From: Gottfriedia acidiceleris
GTDB taxonomy: Bacteria > Bacillota > Bacilli > Bacillales > Bacillaceae_G
DNA: 64,000 bases
Assembly: GCF_004138285.1 (NCBI RefSeq)
Contig: NZ_SCFN01000001.1
Location: 124,001-188,000, forward strand
Reading direction: 5' to 3'
The number at the start of each line of letters is the position of its first letter. Within the stretch, counting starts at the first letter, position 1. Below, one piece after another: positions 1 through 9,509 of the stretch. Under the pieces are notes generated by a model. That model ran no database searches, was not told the DNA's origin, and worked only from the letters and a program-made list of their open reading frames with translations. Made by a program: the position numbers and the translations under genes.

Positions 1-2
1 TG

Positions 3-182
3 GCATATCCAACTCAGTTTTCTTCCAAAATTTCTAAATATTTAAAGCGATCAGGGGTTAATAATGAAAAAGACAATGTAAGAGATTTATTAAATGCATA
101 CTGGCATATGATTAATATTGAATATTTTGTCTCTAAAATACAAGAGGATATTGAAGCAGCAAAATCTATAGATGGTTTATGA
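3..182 (+). CDS. C-terminal fragment of an unidentified protein, cut by the window edge
   Basis: An open frame enters from the left edge and stops at TGA 180-182, giving 59 residues that begin AYPTQFSSKISKYL and end EAAKSIDGL. The composition is helical and charged, and no catalytic motif is visible. In B. subtilis the gene just before valS is ysxE, a CotS-like spore protein of the kinase fold, and a YP..F...I..Y pattern near the C-terminus would suit that family. This is only a positional guess. Here spo0M lies between this gene and valS, so the local order is not identical to B. subtilis. The reading frame looks real; the identity is open. Confidence 0.55.
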   Translation, partial: AYPTQFSSKISKYLKRSGVNNEKDNVRDLLNAYWHMINIEYFVSKIQEDIEAAKSIDGL

Positions 183-210
183 ATTCAGACTGCATAATTA
201 AGAGAAAATA

Positions 211-281
211 AAAACATCTATCCGAAAATGTATCACCGCATTAATATTAATGGTGCTGGAGAGTACATGGATAGATGTTTT
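211..281. terminator. Bidirectional terminator between convergent genes
   Basis: Thirteen-base arms (AAAACATCTATCC at 211-223 and its complement at 269-281) enclose about 45 nt. That loop contains a second palindrome, CATTAATATTAATG. Runs of T follow on one strand and of A precede on the other. It sits between the 3' ends of the left-edge gene and spo0M, so it can serve both. Confidence 0.6.
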
Positions 282-290
282 TTATGTTTA

Positions 291-1055
291 TTATTTTACA
301 TGACGTTTAATAGCGTTTACTACACTTTTACGTACAAAATCCTTGTCCGTAATATGATCCTTTGAAAAAGAGATTCGAACATTATTTTCATCAGTACCAA
401 ATAACTTAGAAAACTTACCTGTTGTTTCTTTTTGTTTTTGATTAAGTTGGAGAATTAAGTCGACTGTTTTGTCAAAGCTTAAATAGTTAACTTCAACCTC
501 CTCTAATTTTCCACGGAATTCGCCATTCATTGGGTAAAATTCAAATTCTTGAATAATTTTTCCATATTTCTTTTTGTTTTCACTATCTCTTAATACAAAT
601 CCTTCTTCTTGAAGTGCCTGGATTACCGTTTTTAAGCCAACTGAAGGAACTACTTGAACGCCATCAGCATCATATTGGTCAACAGCTTTTTCTATTTCTA
701 AATGTGTTTTAATCCAAATATGGGATTTATGAAGTGATACTGGTGTATTTTCAGATAAGGTGAAAAAGAAAGGAATAACAACTTCTTCATTTGCATTTAT
801 TATACGATCAACTGATACGATAAATTTTTGTAAAGTACCATTCTTATTAATAATCTTATCATTTGATTCAACTTGATATTCAGTCATTACATGTAAAAAG
901 ACGGAATCTAGTTCTTGTTTAACTCGACCACCTTTTATATATAATTCACCTTTTACTCGTTCACCAGCTTGATATTCTTTTTTTTCAAGCTTTGTATCGA
1001 TTCTCGTTCCACCGATTCCGAGAACACGAGCTAATGTATTTTTAAATAAACCCAT
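291..1055 (-). CDS. spo0M: Spo0M-family sporulation-control protein
   Basis: A 254-residue protein of the Spo0M (arrestin-like) family. The N-terminus MGLFKNTLARVLGIGG, followed by TKLEKKEYQAGERVKGELYI and LDSVFLHVMTEY, matches the start of B. subtilis Spo0M, and the length is typical. No signal peptide or membrane segment is seen, so it should be cytosolic. In B. subtilis, Spo0M affects early sporulation and cell morphology through an incompletely understood mechanism. The start ATG is preceded on the minus strand by an AGGGGGA ribosome site. It converges on the left-edge gene and is divergent from valS. In B. subtilis spo0M lies elsewhere, so its position here is a local rearrangement or insertion. 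Confidence 0.85.
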   Translation of the reverse strand: MGLFKNTLARVLGIGGTRIDTKLEKKEYQAGERVKGELYIKGGRVKQELDSVFLHVMTEYQVESNDKIINKNGTLQKFIVSVDRIINANEEVVIPFFFTLSENTPVSLHKSHIWIKTHLEIEKAVDQYDADGVQVVPSVGLKTVIQALQEEGFVLRDSENKKKYGKIIQEFEFYPMNGEFRGKLEEVEVNYLSFDKTVDLILQLNQKQKETTGKFSKLFGTDENNVRISFSKDHITDKDFVRKSVVNAIKRHVK

Positions 1056-1235
1056 GAATATCCCCCTAAAAATTATATCTACATACTATATAATTATCGC
1101 ATAATTAAATAAGTACTAGTATACCAGAATGTTAAATAATCATTACAATTATTTTTCGTATTTTTTTTATGTATTAAAAAATGTGGTACGATATTGACAC
1201 ATATTGAATAATCTAGAAAGAAATAAGAAATACTG

Positions 1236-1265
1236 TTGACTAAGCTTAAGTAAATTTTGTAGACT
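1236..1265 (+). promoter_or_regulatory. Probable sigma-A promoter for valS
   Basis: TTGACT (1236-1241) and an extended -10, TG.TAGACT (TAGACT 1260-1265), are 18 bp apart. Transcription would begin about 1272, just before the first T-box helix. Another TTGACA at 1194-1199 has no good -10 partner. Confidence 0.5.
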
Positions 1266-1284
1266 ATTACATATATTCATAATG

Positions 1285-1545
1285 AAATGCAATGATAGGG
1301 AAGAGTACAACGAACTAGTTCTTCAGAGAGGAAACCATTTGGTGGGAGGTTTCTAGAAAATAGAGTTGGAATGTCGCCCTTGAGCAGTGACTTCGAAAGC
1401 TTTTTGTGATTAGAAGTTACCGGATGATCCGTTATCTTTTTTAAGTGTGTCAGTTAAACACAAGTTTTTTCTGGCAAAAAAAGGTGGTACCGCGAATTCA
1501 ACTCCATTCGTCCTTTTCAAGGATGAATGGAGTTTTTTTATTTTT
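1285..1545 (+). promoter_or_regulatory. T-box leader of valS (valine, GTC specifier)
   Basis: This is a T-box riboswitch sensing uncharged tRNA-Val. The stem I base pairs AGGG (1297-1300) with CCCT (1377-1380). The AGTA loop-E element is at 1303-1306. The specifier loop carries GGAAT followed by GTC (1373-1375) and then a purine, as expected. The T-box sequence AGGTGGTACCGCG is at 1482-1494. It is followed by a strong terminator (arms 1501-1513 and 1521-1533, then seven T) that it would compete with. Uncharged tRNA-Val should favour readthrough into valS. Confidence 0.93.
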
Positions 1546-1573
1546 CAATAATTATTAGAGGAGATGAATCCGA

Positions 1574-4216
1574 ATGGAAACTACAAAAAAATCATTACCA
1601 ACAAAATATGATCCGAATTTAGTTGAAAAAGATCGTTACCAATTTTGGTTAGATGGGAAATTCTTTGAAGCGCAAGTGGAATCAGAAAAGCCGAAATATA
1701 CAATCGTAATTCCTCCACCAAACGTAACTGGAAAATTACACTTAGGTCATGCTTGGGATACAACATTACAAGATATCTTAACTCGTACTAAACGAATGCA
1801 AGGTTATGACGTACTTTATCTACCTGGTATGGACCACGCTGGTATTGCTACACAAGCAAAGGTTGAAGCGAAACTACGAGAAGAAGGCTTATCAAGATAT
1901 GATTTAGGACGTGAAAAATTCCTAGAAAAAGCTTGGGAGTGGAAAGAAGAATATGCTTCTCACATTCGTTCTCAATGGGAAAAAATTGGTTTAGGTTTAG
2001 ATTACTCTCGTGAACGCTTCACATTAGATGAGGGTCTATCTGATGCAGTAAAAGAAGTTTTCGTTAAGCTATACAACAAAGGATTAATCTATCGTGGTGA
2101 ATATATCATCAACTGGGATCCAGCAACCAAAACAGCTTTATCAGATATCGAAGTTATTTATAAGGATGTTCAAGGTGCATTCTACCATATGCAATATCCT
2201 TTAACAGACGGAACTGGAAAAATTCAAATTGCAACTACTCGTCCTGAAACAATGCTTGGGGATACTGCAATTGCGGTTCACCCAGAGGACGAAAGATATA
2301 AAGCAATGGTTGGTAAAACAGTTACACTTCCTATCGTTAATCGTGAAATTCCAATTATTGCTGACGATTATGTTGATATGGAATTTGGTACTGGAGTTGT
2401 AAAAATTACTCCTGCCCATGACCCTAATGATTTTGAAGTTGGAAACCGTCATGACTTACCTCGCATTCTTGTAATGAATGAAGATGGTACGATGAATGAA
2501 AAAGCAGGAAAATACAATGGTATGGATCGCTTTGAATGCCGTAAACAAATCGTTAAAGATTTACAAGAGATGGGTGTTCTTGTTGAAATCGAAGAACATA
2601 TGCATTCTGTAGGTCATAGTGAACGTAGCGGAGCAGTTGTTGAGCCATATTTATCTACTCAATGGTTTGTTAAAATGCAACCACTAGCTGATGCTGCAGT
2701 TGCATTACAAAATTCAGATGATAGCGTAAAATTTGTACCTGATCGTTTTGAAAAAACGTATCTACGTTGGATGGAAAATATCCGTGACTGGTGTATTTCA
2801 CGCCAATTATGGTGGGGACATCGTATTCCTGCTTGGTACCATAAAGAAACTGGTGAGATTTATGTAAATCAAGAGCCACCAGCTGATATTGAAAATTGGA
2901 ATCAAGATAACGATGTTTTAGATACTTGGTTCAGTTCAGCATTATGGCCATTCTCAACTTTAGGTTGGCCAAATGAAGAAAGTAAGGATTTCCAAGCTTA
3001 CTTCCCAACAAATGTATTAGTAACTGGTTATGATATTATTTTCTTCTGGGTATCACGAATGATTTTCCAAGGAATTGAATTTACTGGTAAACGTCCATTT
3101 AATGATGTTTTAATTCATGGCTTAGTACGTGACGAGCAAGGACGTAAAATGAGTAAATCACTTGGTAACGGTGTTGACCCAATGGATGTTATTGAGAAAT
3201 ATGGAGCAGATTCATTACGTTACTTCTTAACAACAGGAAGCTCACCAGGCCAAGATTTACGCTTCAGTATTGAGAAAGTTGAAGCTACTTGGAACTTTGT
3301 AAACAAAATTTGGAACGCATCTCGTTTTGCTTTAATGAATATGGAAGGCTTCACATATGAAAATATCGATTTAACGAAAGAAAAATCTGTTGCTGATGAA
3401 TGGATTTTAACTCGCTTAAATGAAACAATTGAAAGTGTAACAGCCTTAATTGATCGTTATGAATTTGGTGAAGTTGGCCGTGTACTTTATAACTTCATTT
3501 GGGACGATGTTTGTGACTGGTATATTGAAATGGCTAAGATTCCTTTATACGGTGACAATGAAGATGCAAAAAATATGACTCGTTCAGTTCTAGCACATGT
3601 ATTAGAAAGTACAATGAAGCTTTTACATCCATTTATGCCTTTCGTTACTGAAGAAATTTGGCAATCTCTACCTCACCAAGGGGAGTCTATTACAGTTTCT
3701 GCTTGGCCAACAGTTAGAGAGGAATTAACGAATAAAGAAGCTTCTGAAACGATGAAAATATTAGTTGAGTTAATTCGTTCAGTTCGTAATATTCGTGCAG
3801 AAGTAAACACGCCAATGAGCAAAAAAGTTCAATTAATGATCTCTGCAAAGGATGAAACGATTGCAGCTGCATTAGAAGAAAACCGTTCTTATATTGAGCG
3901 CTTCTGTAATCCAGAAGAATTAACAATTTCTACTAACTTAACTGCACCAGAAAAATCGATGTCAGCAGTAATTAGTGGGGCTGAGCTTTATCTTCCTCTA
4001 GAAGGTTTAATAAATCTTGACGAAGAGAAAAAACGTTTAGAGAAAGAATTAGAAAAATGGACTAGTGAAGTTGAACGAGTTCAAAAGAAATTAAGTAACC
4101 AAGGATTTGTAGCGAAAGCTCCTGCAGCAGTTATTGAAGAAGAGCGTCGTAAAGAAAAAGATTATCTTGAAAAACAAGAATCTGTAAGAGCTCGAATTGC
4201 AGAACTAAGTAAATAA
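1574..4216 (+). CDS. valS: Valine--tRNA ligase
   Basis: An 880-residue class I aminoacyl-tRNA synthetase that attaches valine to tRNA-Val in the cytosol; the length is standard. The HIGH motif is seen as LHLGHA near residues 55-60, and the KMSKS motif as [10 protein letters not shown] near residue 525. Between them is the CP1 editing insertion ([11 protein letters not shown]...). After the anticodon-binding domain, the last ~70 residues are a charged heptad-like coiled-coil arm ([13 protein letters not shown]...). The ATG is preceded by AGAGGAG, 10 nt upstream; a closer ATG at 1564 is out of frame. Expression is under the T-box leader immediately upstream, and a terminator follows. Confidence 0.98.
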   Translation: METTKKSLPTKYDPNLVEKDRYQFWLDGKFFEAQVESEKPKYTIVIPPPNVTGKLHLGHAWDTTLQDILTRTKRMQGYDVLYLPGMDHAGIATQAKVEAKLREEGLSRYDLGREKFLEKAWEWKEEYASHIRSQWEKIGLGLDYSRERFTLDEGLSDAVKEVFVKLYNKGLIYRGEYIINWDPATKTALSDIEVIYKDVQGAFYHMQYPLTDGTGKIQIATTRPETMLGDTAIAVHPEDERYKAMVGKTVTLPIVNREIPIIADDYVDMEFGTGVVKITPAHDPNDFEVGNRHDLPRILVMNEDGTMNEKAGKYNGMDRFECRKQIVKDLQEMGVLVEIEEHMHSVGHSERSGAVVEPYLSTQWFVKMQPLADAAVALQNSDDSVKFVPDRFEKTYLRWMENIRDWCISRQLWWGHRIPAWYHKETGEIYVNQEPPADIENWNQDNDVLDTWFSSALWPFSTLGWPNEESKDFQAYFPTNVLVTGYDIIFFWVSRMIFQGIEFTGKRPFNDVLIHGLVRDEQGRKMSKSLGNGVDPMDVIEKYGADSLRYFLTTGSSPGQDLRFSIEKVEATWNFVNKIWNASRFALMNMEGFTYENIDLTKEKSVADEWILTRLNETIESVTALIDRYEFGEVGRVLYNFIWDDVCDWYIEMAKIPLYGDNEDAKNMTRSVLAHVLESTMKLLHPFMPFVTEEIWQSLPHQGESITVSAWPTVREELTNKEASETMKILVELIRSVRNIRAEVNTPMSKKVQLMISAKDETIAAALEENRSYIERFCNPEELTISTNLTAPEKSMSAVISGAELYLPLEGLINLDEEKKRLEKELEKWTSEVERVQKKLSNQGFVAKAPAAVIEEERRKEKDYLEKQESVRARIAELSK

Positions 4217-4265
4217 GTAGTTAAAGCAGTCGTTCTAATTGACTGTAATAAAAGTTAGTAAGATA

Positions 4266-4301
4266 AAAACGACGAATTGAGTTAATGATTCGTCGTTTTT
4301 T
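4266..4301. terminator. Terminator after valS
   Basis: AAAACGACGAAT (4266-4277) pairs with ATTCGTCGTTTT (4288-4299), loop ten bases, followed by T. It separates valS from folC, which follows after 22 bp. Confidence 0.75.
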
Positions 4302-4321
4302 ACTATAAAGGTAGGGTTAAG

Positions 4322-5623
4322 ATGGTTAATACATATGAGGAAGCACTGAAATGGATGTATAACAGAACTAAATTTGGCATTGTACCTGGACTACAAAGAA
4401 TGGAAGAAATGCTAGTTAGACTAGGAAACCCCCAGCTAAGTGTCAAAGCAATTCATGTCGCAGGTACGAATGGGAAAGGCTCTACAATTACTTTTCTTCA
4501 AAGTATTTTATTAGATGCAGGGTATACTGTTGGAACTTTTACATCACCATATATATTAGATTATCGTGAACAAATCATGTTCTGCGGTGAAATGATTAGT
4601 GAACAAGAATTTATTCAACTAGTAAACTGTATGATTCCAGTTGTTGAAGAAGTTGAACAGTTGCCTTGTGGTGCTCCAACTGAATTTGAAATCATTACAA
4701 CAATGGCTTTTTACTTTTTCGGTAAAATAAAAGAGCATGACATATTTTTAGTAGAAGCTGGTTTAGGTGGGTTAGAGGATTGCACAAATGTAATGACACC
4801 CTTAATTAGTATCATTACGAGTATTGGCCATGATCATCAACAAATTCTTGGTGAAACAATAGAAGAAATCACTAAGCATAAGGCAGGAATTATTAAAAAG
4901 GGAATTCCAATTGTTACAGCAGAATTGAAAGAAAAAGCTTTAACGATTATTCAAAATGCCGCAATTAAAAATGAAGCTGATTATTTTGAATATGGGAAGC
5001 ATTTTTTTGCTTCTCCTTTGATAGATTCAGCTTATGAAAAATTTAATTACCAAGGAATTGACAGGCTAATTGAAAATGTTGAGTTATCAATGCTTGGGCA
5101 CCATCAAGTTAGGAATGCTTCTTGCGCAATTTGTGTTGTTCAATTATTACATAATAAATATGGAATGAAGTTTAGTGAGGATAATATAAAAAGGGGATTA
5201 AAAATAGCTAAAAAAGCAGGTAGATTAGAACAAATAGCTTCTAATCCTGTCATTTATATTGATGGCGCACATAATGTTGAAGGAATTAAAAGTTTAGTGG
5301 AGACGATGAATAACCGTTTTCATGATAAGGACATAAAAATTCTGTTCTCCGCCTTAAAAGATAAAAATGCCCGAGAGATGTTAGAAGAATTACGAGAAAT
5401 AACAAATAATATTGTAATGACAACTTTTGATTTTCCTAGAGCGATGAATAAAGACGAATTAATTTCGAAGGCTACTACACTCAATATAAAATATGAAAGT
5501 GATTTTTCTATTGCAATAGATAAGGATATAAAGGATATGCAGGAAAACGAGATATTGTTAATAACCGGTTCTTTATATTTTATCTCTGTAGTAAGAAGAT
5601 ATTTGCTAAAAAAATTCGCTTAG
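4322..5623 (+). CDS. folC: Folylpolyglutamate synthase / dihydrofolate synthase
   Basis: A 433-residue Mur-ligase-family enzyme that adds glutamate to dihydropteroate and to folates. The ATP-binding loop is AGTNGKGST, around residues 47-55. The folate/Mur signature TSIGHDHQQILG and the KAGIIK motif follow, and a C-terminal Mur ligase domain contains the DGAHN motif. Length and neighbourhood (directly after valS) match B. subtilis FolC. The ribosome site is a modest AAGGTAGG. Only 24 bp separate it from the diguanylate cyclase gene, which suggests cotranscription. Confidence 0.95.
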   Translation: MVNTYEEALKWMYNRTKFGIVPGLQRMEEMLVRLGNPQLSVKAIHVAGTNGKGSTITFLQSILLDAGYTVGTFTSPYILDYREQIMFCGEMISEQEFIQLVNCMIPVVEEVEQLPCGAPTEFEIITTMAFYFFGKIKEHDIFLVEAGLGGLEDCTNVMTPLISIITSIGHDHQQILGETIEEITKHKAGIIKKGIPIVTAELKEKALTIIQNAAIKNEADYFEYGKHFFASPLIDSAYEKFNYQGIDRLIENVELSMLGHHQVRNASCAICVVQLLHNKYGMKFSEDNIKRGLKIAKKAGRLEQIASNPVIYIDGAHNVEGIKSLVETMNNRFHDKDIKILFSALKDKNAREMLEELREITNNIVMTTFDFPRAMNKDELISKATTLNIKYESDFSIAIDKDIKDMQENEILLITGSLYFISVVRRYLLKKFA

Positions 5624-5647
5624 GATTGTAAAGGAGGGCCCATAATC

Positions 5648-7363
5648 TTGATTAGTAAGCATAGTAATAGGTTGATTTGGATCGCATGGATTGTTCTAAT
5701 GCCTATCATATTTTATTATGCTAATATGGTTACCCCTCTTAGACATATAGATCGTTCAAATTTTTTGATTATAATTGCGTTATTTCTAATTGTAGCGAAT
5801 ATGCCGATTAAAATTAATGATGCTACATTTTCTTTTATTTTCGGAATCTCAATATTAGTATTTTTATCGTATGGTTTAGTTGCAGAACTTTTAATAAGTC
5901 AATTAGCCTATTCGATTCTGTATATAAGATTGAGTATTACCAAAAAAACTCTGTACCGAATGCCACTTAATTCGATGATGTTTGCACTATGTTCTATTGG
6001 TAGTGCGCTACTTTATTATTTAGTTGGGGGAAAGATTGAGCCTACTGGGACTAAAGAAATATTGAGCAGCTTAATTCCAATCCTAATTTACACACTTGCA
6101 TCTTTTTGGATTAATCAAATCGTTATTTATTTTATTACAATTTTCTTGTATAAAAGAGAAATGAATTTGATTAATAGGGAATTTAAATGGGATTTGTTTA
6201 TCTATCTTTTAATGTATCCAATCGGAATAAGTCTTTATTTAATGTTAGAGACAAAAGGATATATTACAATAATTTACATAACAATTTACTATATTATTTT
6301 AATGATTATTTTAAACTCTTTATCCTCTGCTTTAAATATGAACAAATATTTAAAGAAAACGATGAAAATAAGTCAAAAACTGTCTCAAAGAATGGAAGAA
6401 GAGAAAGTAATCGATGAGTTTTTTGAGCAATTAACTACTTTAATTCCAGTTTCATATGGAAATTTATTTATAGTTGAAGATAAATCGCTTAAATTAAAAA
6501 GATATTTTCAAAATAAATGTGATGAAAAAATATTTAGTTGTCCTTACTTTGATACGGTTGAAGGCTCAATATCTGAAAAAGTATTTTTGGAAAAAAGAAG
6601 ATATAGCTTTAACAGACGATCACAATGGTGCACAAATGATCATTTAAAATTTTTAGAGGCAGAAAGTTTAGTATCAATCCCAATTATAAAAAATCAAGAA
6701 GTAGTTGGTGTACTCACAATAGCATCAGAACAAAAAAATGCTTATAAAAAATACCAAGTAGTTCTGATCGAAATCCTTGCTTTATATCTGGCAATTGCGA
6801 TTGAAAATGCAAGGTTTTACTTACAAACAAAAATCAGAAGTGAAACTGATTCTTTAACCGGCTTATTTAATTTTGAATATCTCGAATCTAATATTAAAGA
6901 TGAATTTGAACGTTTGAAGACATTCAAGGTAAAGTCAATTTCATTACTTCTAATTGATTTAGATCATTTTAAAAGAGTGAATGATCAATACGGTCATCAA
7001 GCAGGTAATGAAGTATTATTTAAAGTTGCTAGACGGATTAAAATGGTAGTGAATCAATGTGGTTTAGTTGCTCGTTTTGGAGGAGAAGAATTTTCAGTAC
7101 TACTTGTAAATCATAGTGAAAAAGAAACATATGATTTAGCAGAAGAAATTAGAAAATCACTTGAAACTATTCCATTTTACATTACAAATCATATGACTAA
7201 CGAAGATCAACAGATTAAATTAACAGTAACAGCAAGTATAGGTGCAGCAGTTGCACCATTTGTGGCGAGAGAACCGTCAGACTTAATTCGATGTGCAGAC
7301 AGAGCTATGTATTCAAAAGCAAAAAATGCTGGAAGAAATAAAGTGGCAATGTATAGCAAATAA
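5648..7363 (+). CDS. Membrane-bound diguanylate cyclase with GAF and GGDEF domains
   Basis: A 571-residue protein. The first ~230 residues hold about six to seven hydrophobic helices (for example WIAWIVLMPIIFYYA and LILIALFLIVANM-like segments). A helical linker and a GAF-like domain follow (about 250-395), then a GGDEF domain (about 400-570). The active-site loop reads RFGGEEF near residue 477, and metal/substrate residues are present (DSLTGLFN, LLIDLDHFKRVND), so cyclic-di-GMP synthesis is expected. The four residues where the inhibitory RxxD site should be read NQCG, so product feedback through that site is unlikely. The start is TTG with an ideal AAGGAGGG nine bases upstream; ATG alternatives lack a site. 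It occupies the position of comC in B. subtilis. Confidence 0.88.
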   Translation: MISKHSNRLIWIAWIVLMPIIFYYANMVTPLRHIDRSNFLIIIALFLIVANMPIKINDATFSFIFGISILVFLSYGLVAELLISQLAYSILYIRLSITKKTLYRMPLNSMMFALCSIGSALLYYLVGGKIEPTGTKEILSSLIPILIYTLASFWINQIVIYFITIFLYKREMNLINREFKWDLFIYLLMYPIGISLYLMLETKGYITIIYITIYYIILMIILNSLSSALNMNKYLKKTMKISQKLSQRMEEEKVIDEFFEQLTTLIPVSYGNLFIVEDKSLKLKRYFQNKCDEKIFSCPYFDTVEGSISEKVFLEKRRYSFNRRSQWCTNDHLKFLEAESLVSIPIIKNQEVVGVLTIASEQKNAYKKYQVVLIEILALYLAIAIENARFYLQTKIRSETDSLTGLFNFEYLESNIKDEFERLKTFKVKSISLLLIDLDHFKRVNDQYGHQAGNEVLFKVARRIKMVVNQCGLVARFGGEEFSVLLVNHSEKETYDLAEEIRKSLETIPFYITNHMTNEDQQIKLTVTASIGAAVAPFVAREPSDLIRCADRAMYSKAKNAGRNKVAMYSK

Positions 7364-7387
7364 CCACCGTGAATCCTACGGTGGTTA
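7362..7387 (+). terminator. Terminator overlapping the cyclase stop codon
   Basis: AACCACCGT and ACGGTGGTT flank a seven-base loop, and the left arm begins inside the TAA stop. The following T tract is short and interrupted (ATTTATAT), so termination may be partial. Confidence 0.55.
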
Positions 7388-7530
7388 TTTATATAGATAA
7401 GATATAGGCAAGTTTTTGTAATTTTTTGTTGCACGATACCTGTTTGTCCTCGACAAATGTCGGCGTGTTTTTCTGAAATTATATGTTAGTATTTTTTTAC
7501 GTTTTAAAATAAAGTAGTAGGAGGATTCAT

Positions 7531-8502
7531 ATGGACAAGTCCTCAAAGATATCAATAAAAATTAATGGCGAGGAAAAAGCGTTTGAAGAAGGTGCTGTGA
7601 CATCGAAAGAACAGGTAGAGAAGGACGGGGAATTTGGTTGGGTTTTACCAACTCCTGATGGGTTAGGAAAAAAAGTAATCGTTTTAGATGATGTTAAAAA
7701 GAAGAAAAAGATTAAGCCAGAGCAAAAGGTGAAGGAGAAAAAGAAAAATAAGATTTCTTTTTTCACAAAAAAGTCACCTTCGAAAAGTATTATTATTTCG
7801 ATCATAGGTGCAAGTTTAATAGGACTATGTTTTGGGTTTGTATTTTTAGGGATATTTAAACAATCAAAGCCAGATGCACTTAACCCAACTAAAAATAGTG
7901 TATCGGTTTCTGGTACAGCAACGACTCAAGTACAAATGAAGATTCCAGCAGTGAAGTTTGATTTGGCACAAGTTGGAATGTATAAAAGTATGGAATCAGC
8001 GAAGAAAAATGAAAAAGAAGTATCTACAAATGGCTTTACCCCTGTCATTTATGAAAAAAATAATAATTTTTTTGTCGTTATTGCTTTGAGTGGGAAAGAT
8101 AGCACGTTTTTAGCAGATGAAGTTAAGAAAAAATTTAAAAGTACTTATTTAAAAGAAGAAACAGTTGGTGGGCAAGTTTACAAAGGCCCAAAACAATCAG
8201 TAGATATGTATAAAGCTGAAGTGGAAACATTTAATTTTATGTTATCGTATTTAACAGATCAAAATTTTAATAATGAGAAACAACTTGAACAAATAAGCTC
8301 AACGATGTTAATTTTGAGTAACCAAAAAGATTATATTAAAAATAAGCAATTACTAAGTGGGCTTAAGCATTTACAAAACATCGAAAAAGTTATGTCCTCA
8401 AGTAGTAAGCAAAATCTAAATAAGGTAACCCAATCAGTCCAATATGATTTGTTATCCTTATTTAAAATATTAAAAGAACAAAAAAATACACTGACAAATT
8501 AA
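7531..8502 (+). CDS. spoIIB: Stage II sporulation protein B (SPOR-domain septal protein)
   Basis: A 323-residue bitopic membrane protein. The acidic N-terminal part contains GEFGWVLPTPD, a lysine-rich stretch lies at residues 55-80, one transmembrane helix at about 85-109, and the remainder is extracytoplasmic. The region around residues 140-195 (FDLAQVGMYKSMESAKK..., then FFVVIAL and FLADEVKKKF) looks like a SPOR domain, which binds denuded septal peptidoglycan. In B. subtilis SpoIIB localises early to the sporulation septum and helps engulfment proteins assemble. Length (332 in B. subtilis) and position before maf-radC-mreB both agree. The start ATG has AGGAGG eight bases upstream. Confidence 0.87.
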   Translation: MDKSSKISIKINGEEKAFEEGAVTSKEQVEKDGEFGWVLPTPDGLGKKVIVLDDVKKKKKIKPEQKVKEKKKNKISFFTKKSPSKSIIISIIGASLIGLCFGFVFLGIFKQSKPDALNPTKNSVSVSGTATTQVQMKIPAVKFDLAQVGMYKSMESAKKNEKEVSTNGFTPVIYEKNNNFFVVIALSGKDSTFLADEVKKKFKSTYLKEETVGGQVYKGPKQSVDMYKAEVETFNFMLSYLTDQNFNNEKQLEQISSTMLILSNQKDYIKNKQLLSGLKHLQNIEKVMSSSSKQNLNKVTQSVQYDLLSLFKILKEQKNTLTN

Positions 8503-8520
8503 ATTTTGTTAGTGTATTTC
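8483..8520 (+). terminator. Terminator-like hairpin at the 3' end of spoIIB
   Basis: AAATACACTGACAAA and TTTTGTTAGTGTATTT form a long A/T-rich stem that overlaps the last spoIIB codons and the stop. A second, very similar hairpin lies about 110 bp downstream. Confidence 0.6.
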
Positions 8521-8592
8521 AGTTTGTTGAATTTTAAATGTGTTAAAACCGATATAAATAACAGTACTAACTTAATTGACTTTTTACAACCT

Positions 8593-8628
8593 GAATACAC
8601 TGGCAAATTAATTTTTGTTTGTGTATTT
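8593..8628 (+). repeat. Second copy of the spoIIB hairpin
   Basis: AATACACTGGCAAATTAA followed by TTTTTGTTTGTGTATTTT repeats the sequence and fold of 8483-8520 with few changes. This looks like a local duplication of the terminator; the segment between the copies has no open frame. Confidence 0.6.
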
Positions 8629-8927
8629 TATATTACAAATTGAATGAAAGAAATTAATATTTATCATTAGAAATTTCTTATTGTAATTTACATCTATTCA
8701 AATTTTAACCTAATTTTATTTTGAAAAGACTTGATTTGGACATAAAATATATAAAAATGAAATTTTATTATTAGGGTATTTTAATACTTAACAAAACTTT
8801 CATTTTTATTACATTTTAATAACGAATATGCAACGAAAAGTGTTTTTTACTAATTTGTGTTATAGTGATTATCTGGGTAGGATAGTCATGTATCCTTCCT
8901 TTTAAAAAAAAATAATAGGTGAATGAA
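8629..8927 (+). other. A/T-rich intergenic region before maf
   Basis: No gene is seen. Near 8756-8812 there is a loose inverted repeat (AAAATGAAA ... TTTCATTTTT). A -10-like TTATAGT near 8860 and a small GGATA/TATCC hairpin near 8878-8897 precede the maf ribosome site. A maf promoter probably lies here, but no convincing -35 can be named. Confidence 0.4.
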
Positions 8928-9488
8928 ATGAAAAAACTTATATTAGCCTCTGCATCTCCTCGAAGAAAAGAACTTCTTAGCATGTTAAATATCCCTTTTA
9001 TCATTGAAACTAGTGATGTTGAAGAAGTAATGGAGCAGAACTTGCAGTCTTCTGAGATTGTAATGAAATTGGCGGAAGAAAAAGCAATAGATGTATCAAA
9101 TAAATTTCCAAATGCAGTAGTAATCGGTGCTGATACGATCGTTACTTATAATGATAAAAAACTAGGTAAGCCTACCTCAAAAGAAGATGCATTTGCAATG
9201 TTAAAAATGCTATCTGGAAAAACACACGAGGTTTTTACTGGAGTTTCAATTATTAATGAAGGTAAAAGTAGTAGCTTTTATCAATGTACAAAGATTACCT
9301 TTAGTGAACTAAGTGATCAAGAAATAATTGATTATATCAATACTAATGAACCGATGGATAAAGCCGGTTCTTACGGCATACAAGGATATGGTGGTACATT
9401 TGTAGAGAAAATAGACGGTGACTATTATTCTGTTGTTGGACTTCCGATCAATAAAGTTAAGAAAAAACTAAGTGAACTAAATTTTTAA
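8928..9488 (+). CDS. maf: Maf nucleotide pyrophosphatase
   Basis: Starting from MKKLILASASPRR this is 186 residues, the usual Maf/HAM1-fold length. Family motifs are the N-terminal LASASPRRKELL, a central VVIGADTIV, and DKAGSYGIQGYG near the C-terminus. Maf proteins hydrolyse non-canonical or modified nucleoside triphosphates to monophosphates, and in B. subtilis Maf is linked to septum arrest during competence. A GTG at 8919 would add three residues, but the ribosome site TAGGTG (8916-8921) overlaps it and is well placed for the ATG at 8928. It lies upstream of radC by 21 bp, probably one operon. Confidence 0.93.
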   Translation: MKKLILASASPRRKELLSMLNIPFIIETSDVEEVMEQNLQSSEIVMKLAEEKAIDVSNKFPNAVVIGADTIVTYNDKKLGKPTSKEDAFAMLKMLSGKTHEVFTGVSIINEGKSSSFYQCTKITFSELSDQEIIDYINTNEPMDKAGSYGIQGYGGTFVEKIDGDYYSVVGLPINKVKKKLSELNF

Positions 9489-9509
9489 CTTTTGATTTGA
9501 GGTGGTATT

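Noticed and set aside
1194-1199. TTGACA as the valS -35
   Set aside because: No acceptable -10 at 16-18 bp; the TTGACT/TAGACT pair further down gives a start just before the T-box and fits better.
6187-6417. Plus-strand 76-codon ORF inside the diguanylate cyclase gene
   Set aside because: Out-of-frame shadow within a well-supported coding region with no ribosome site.
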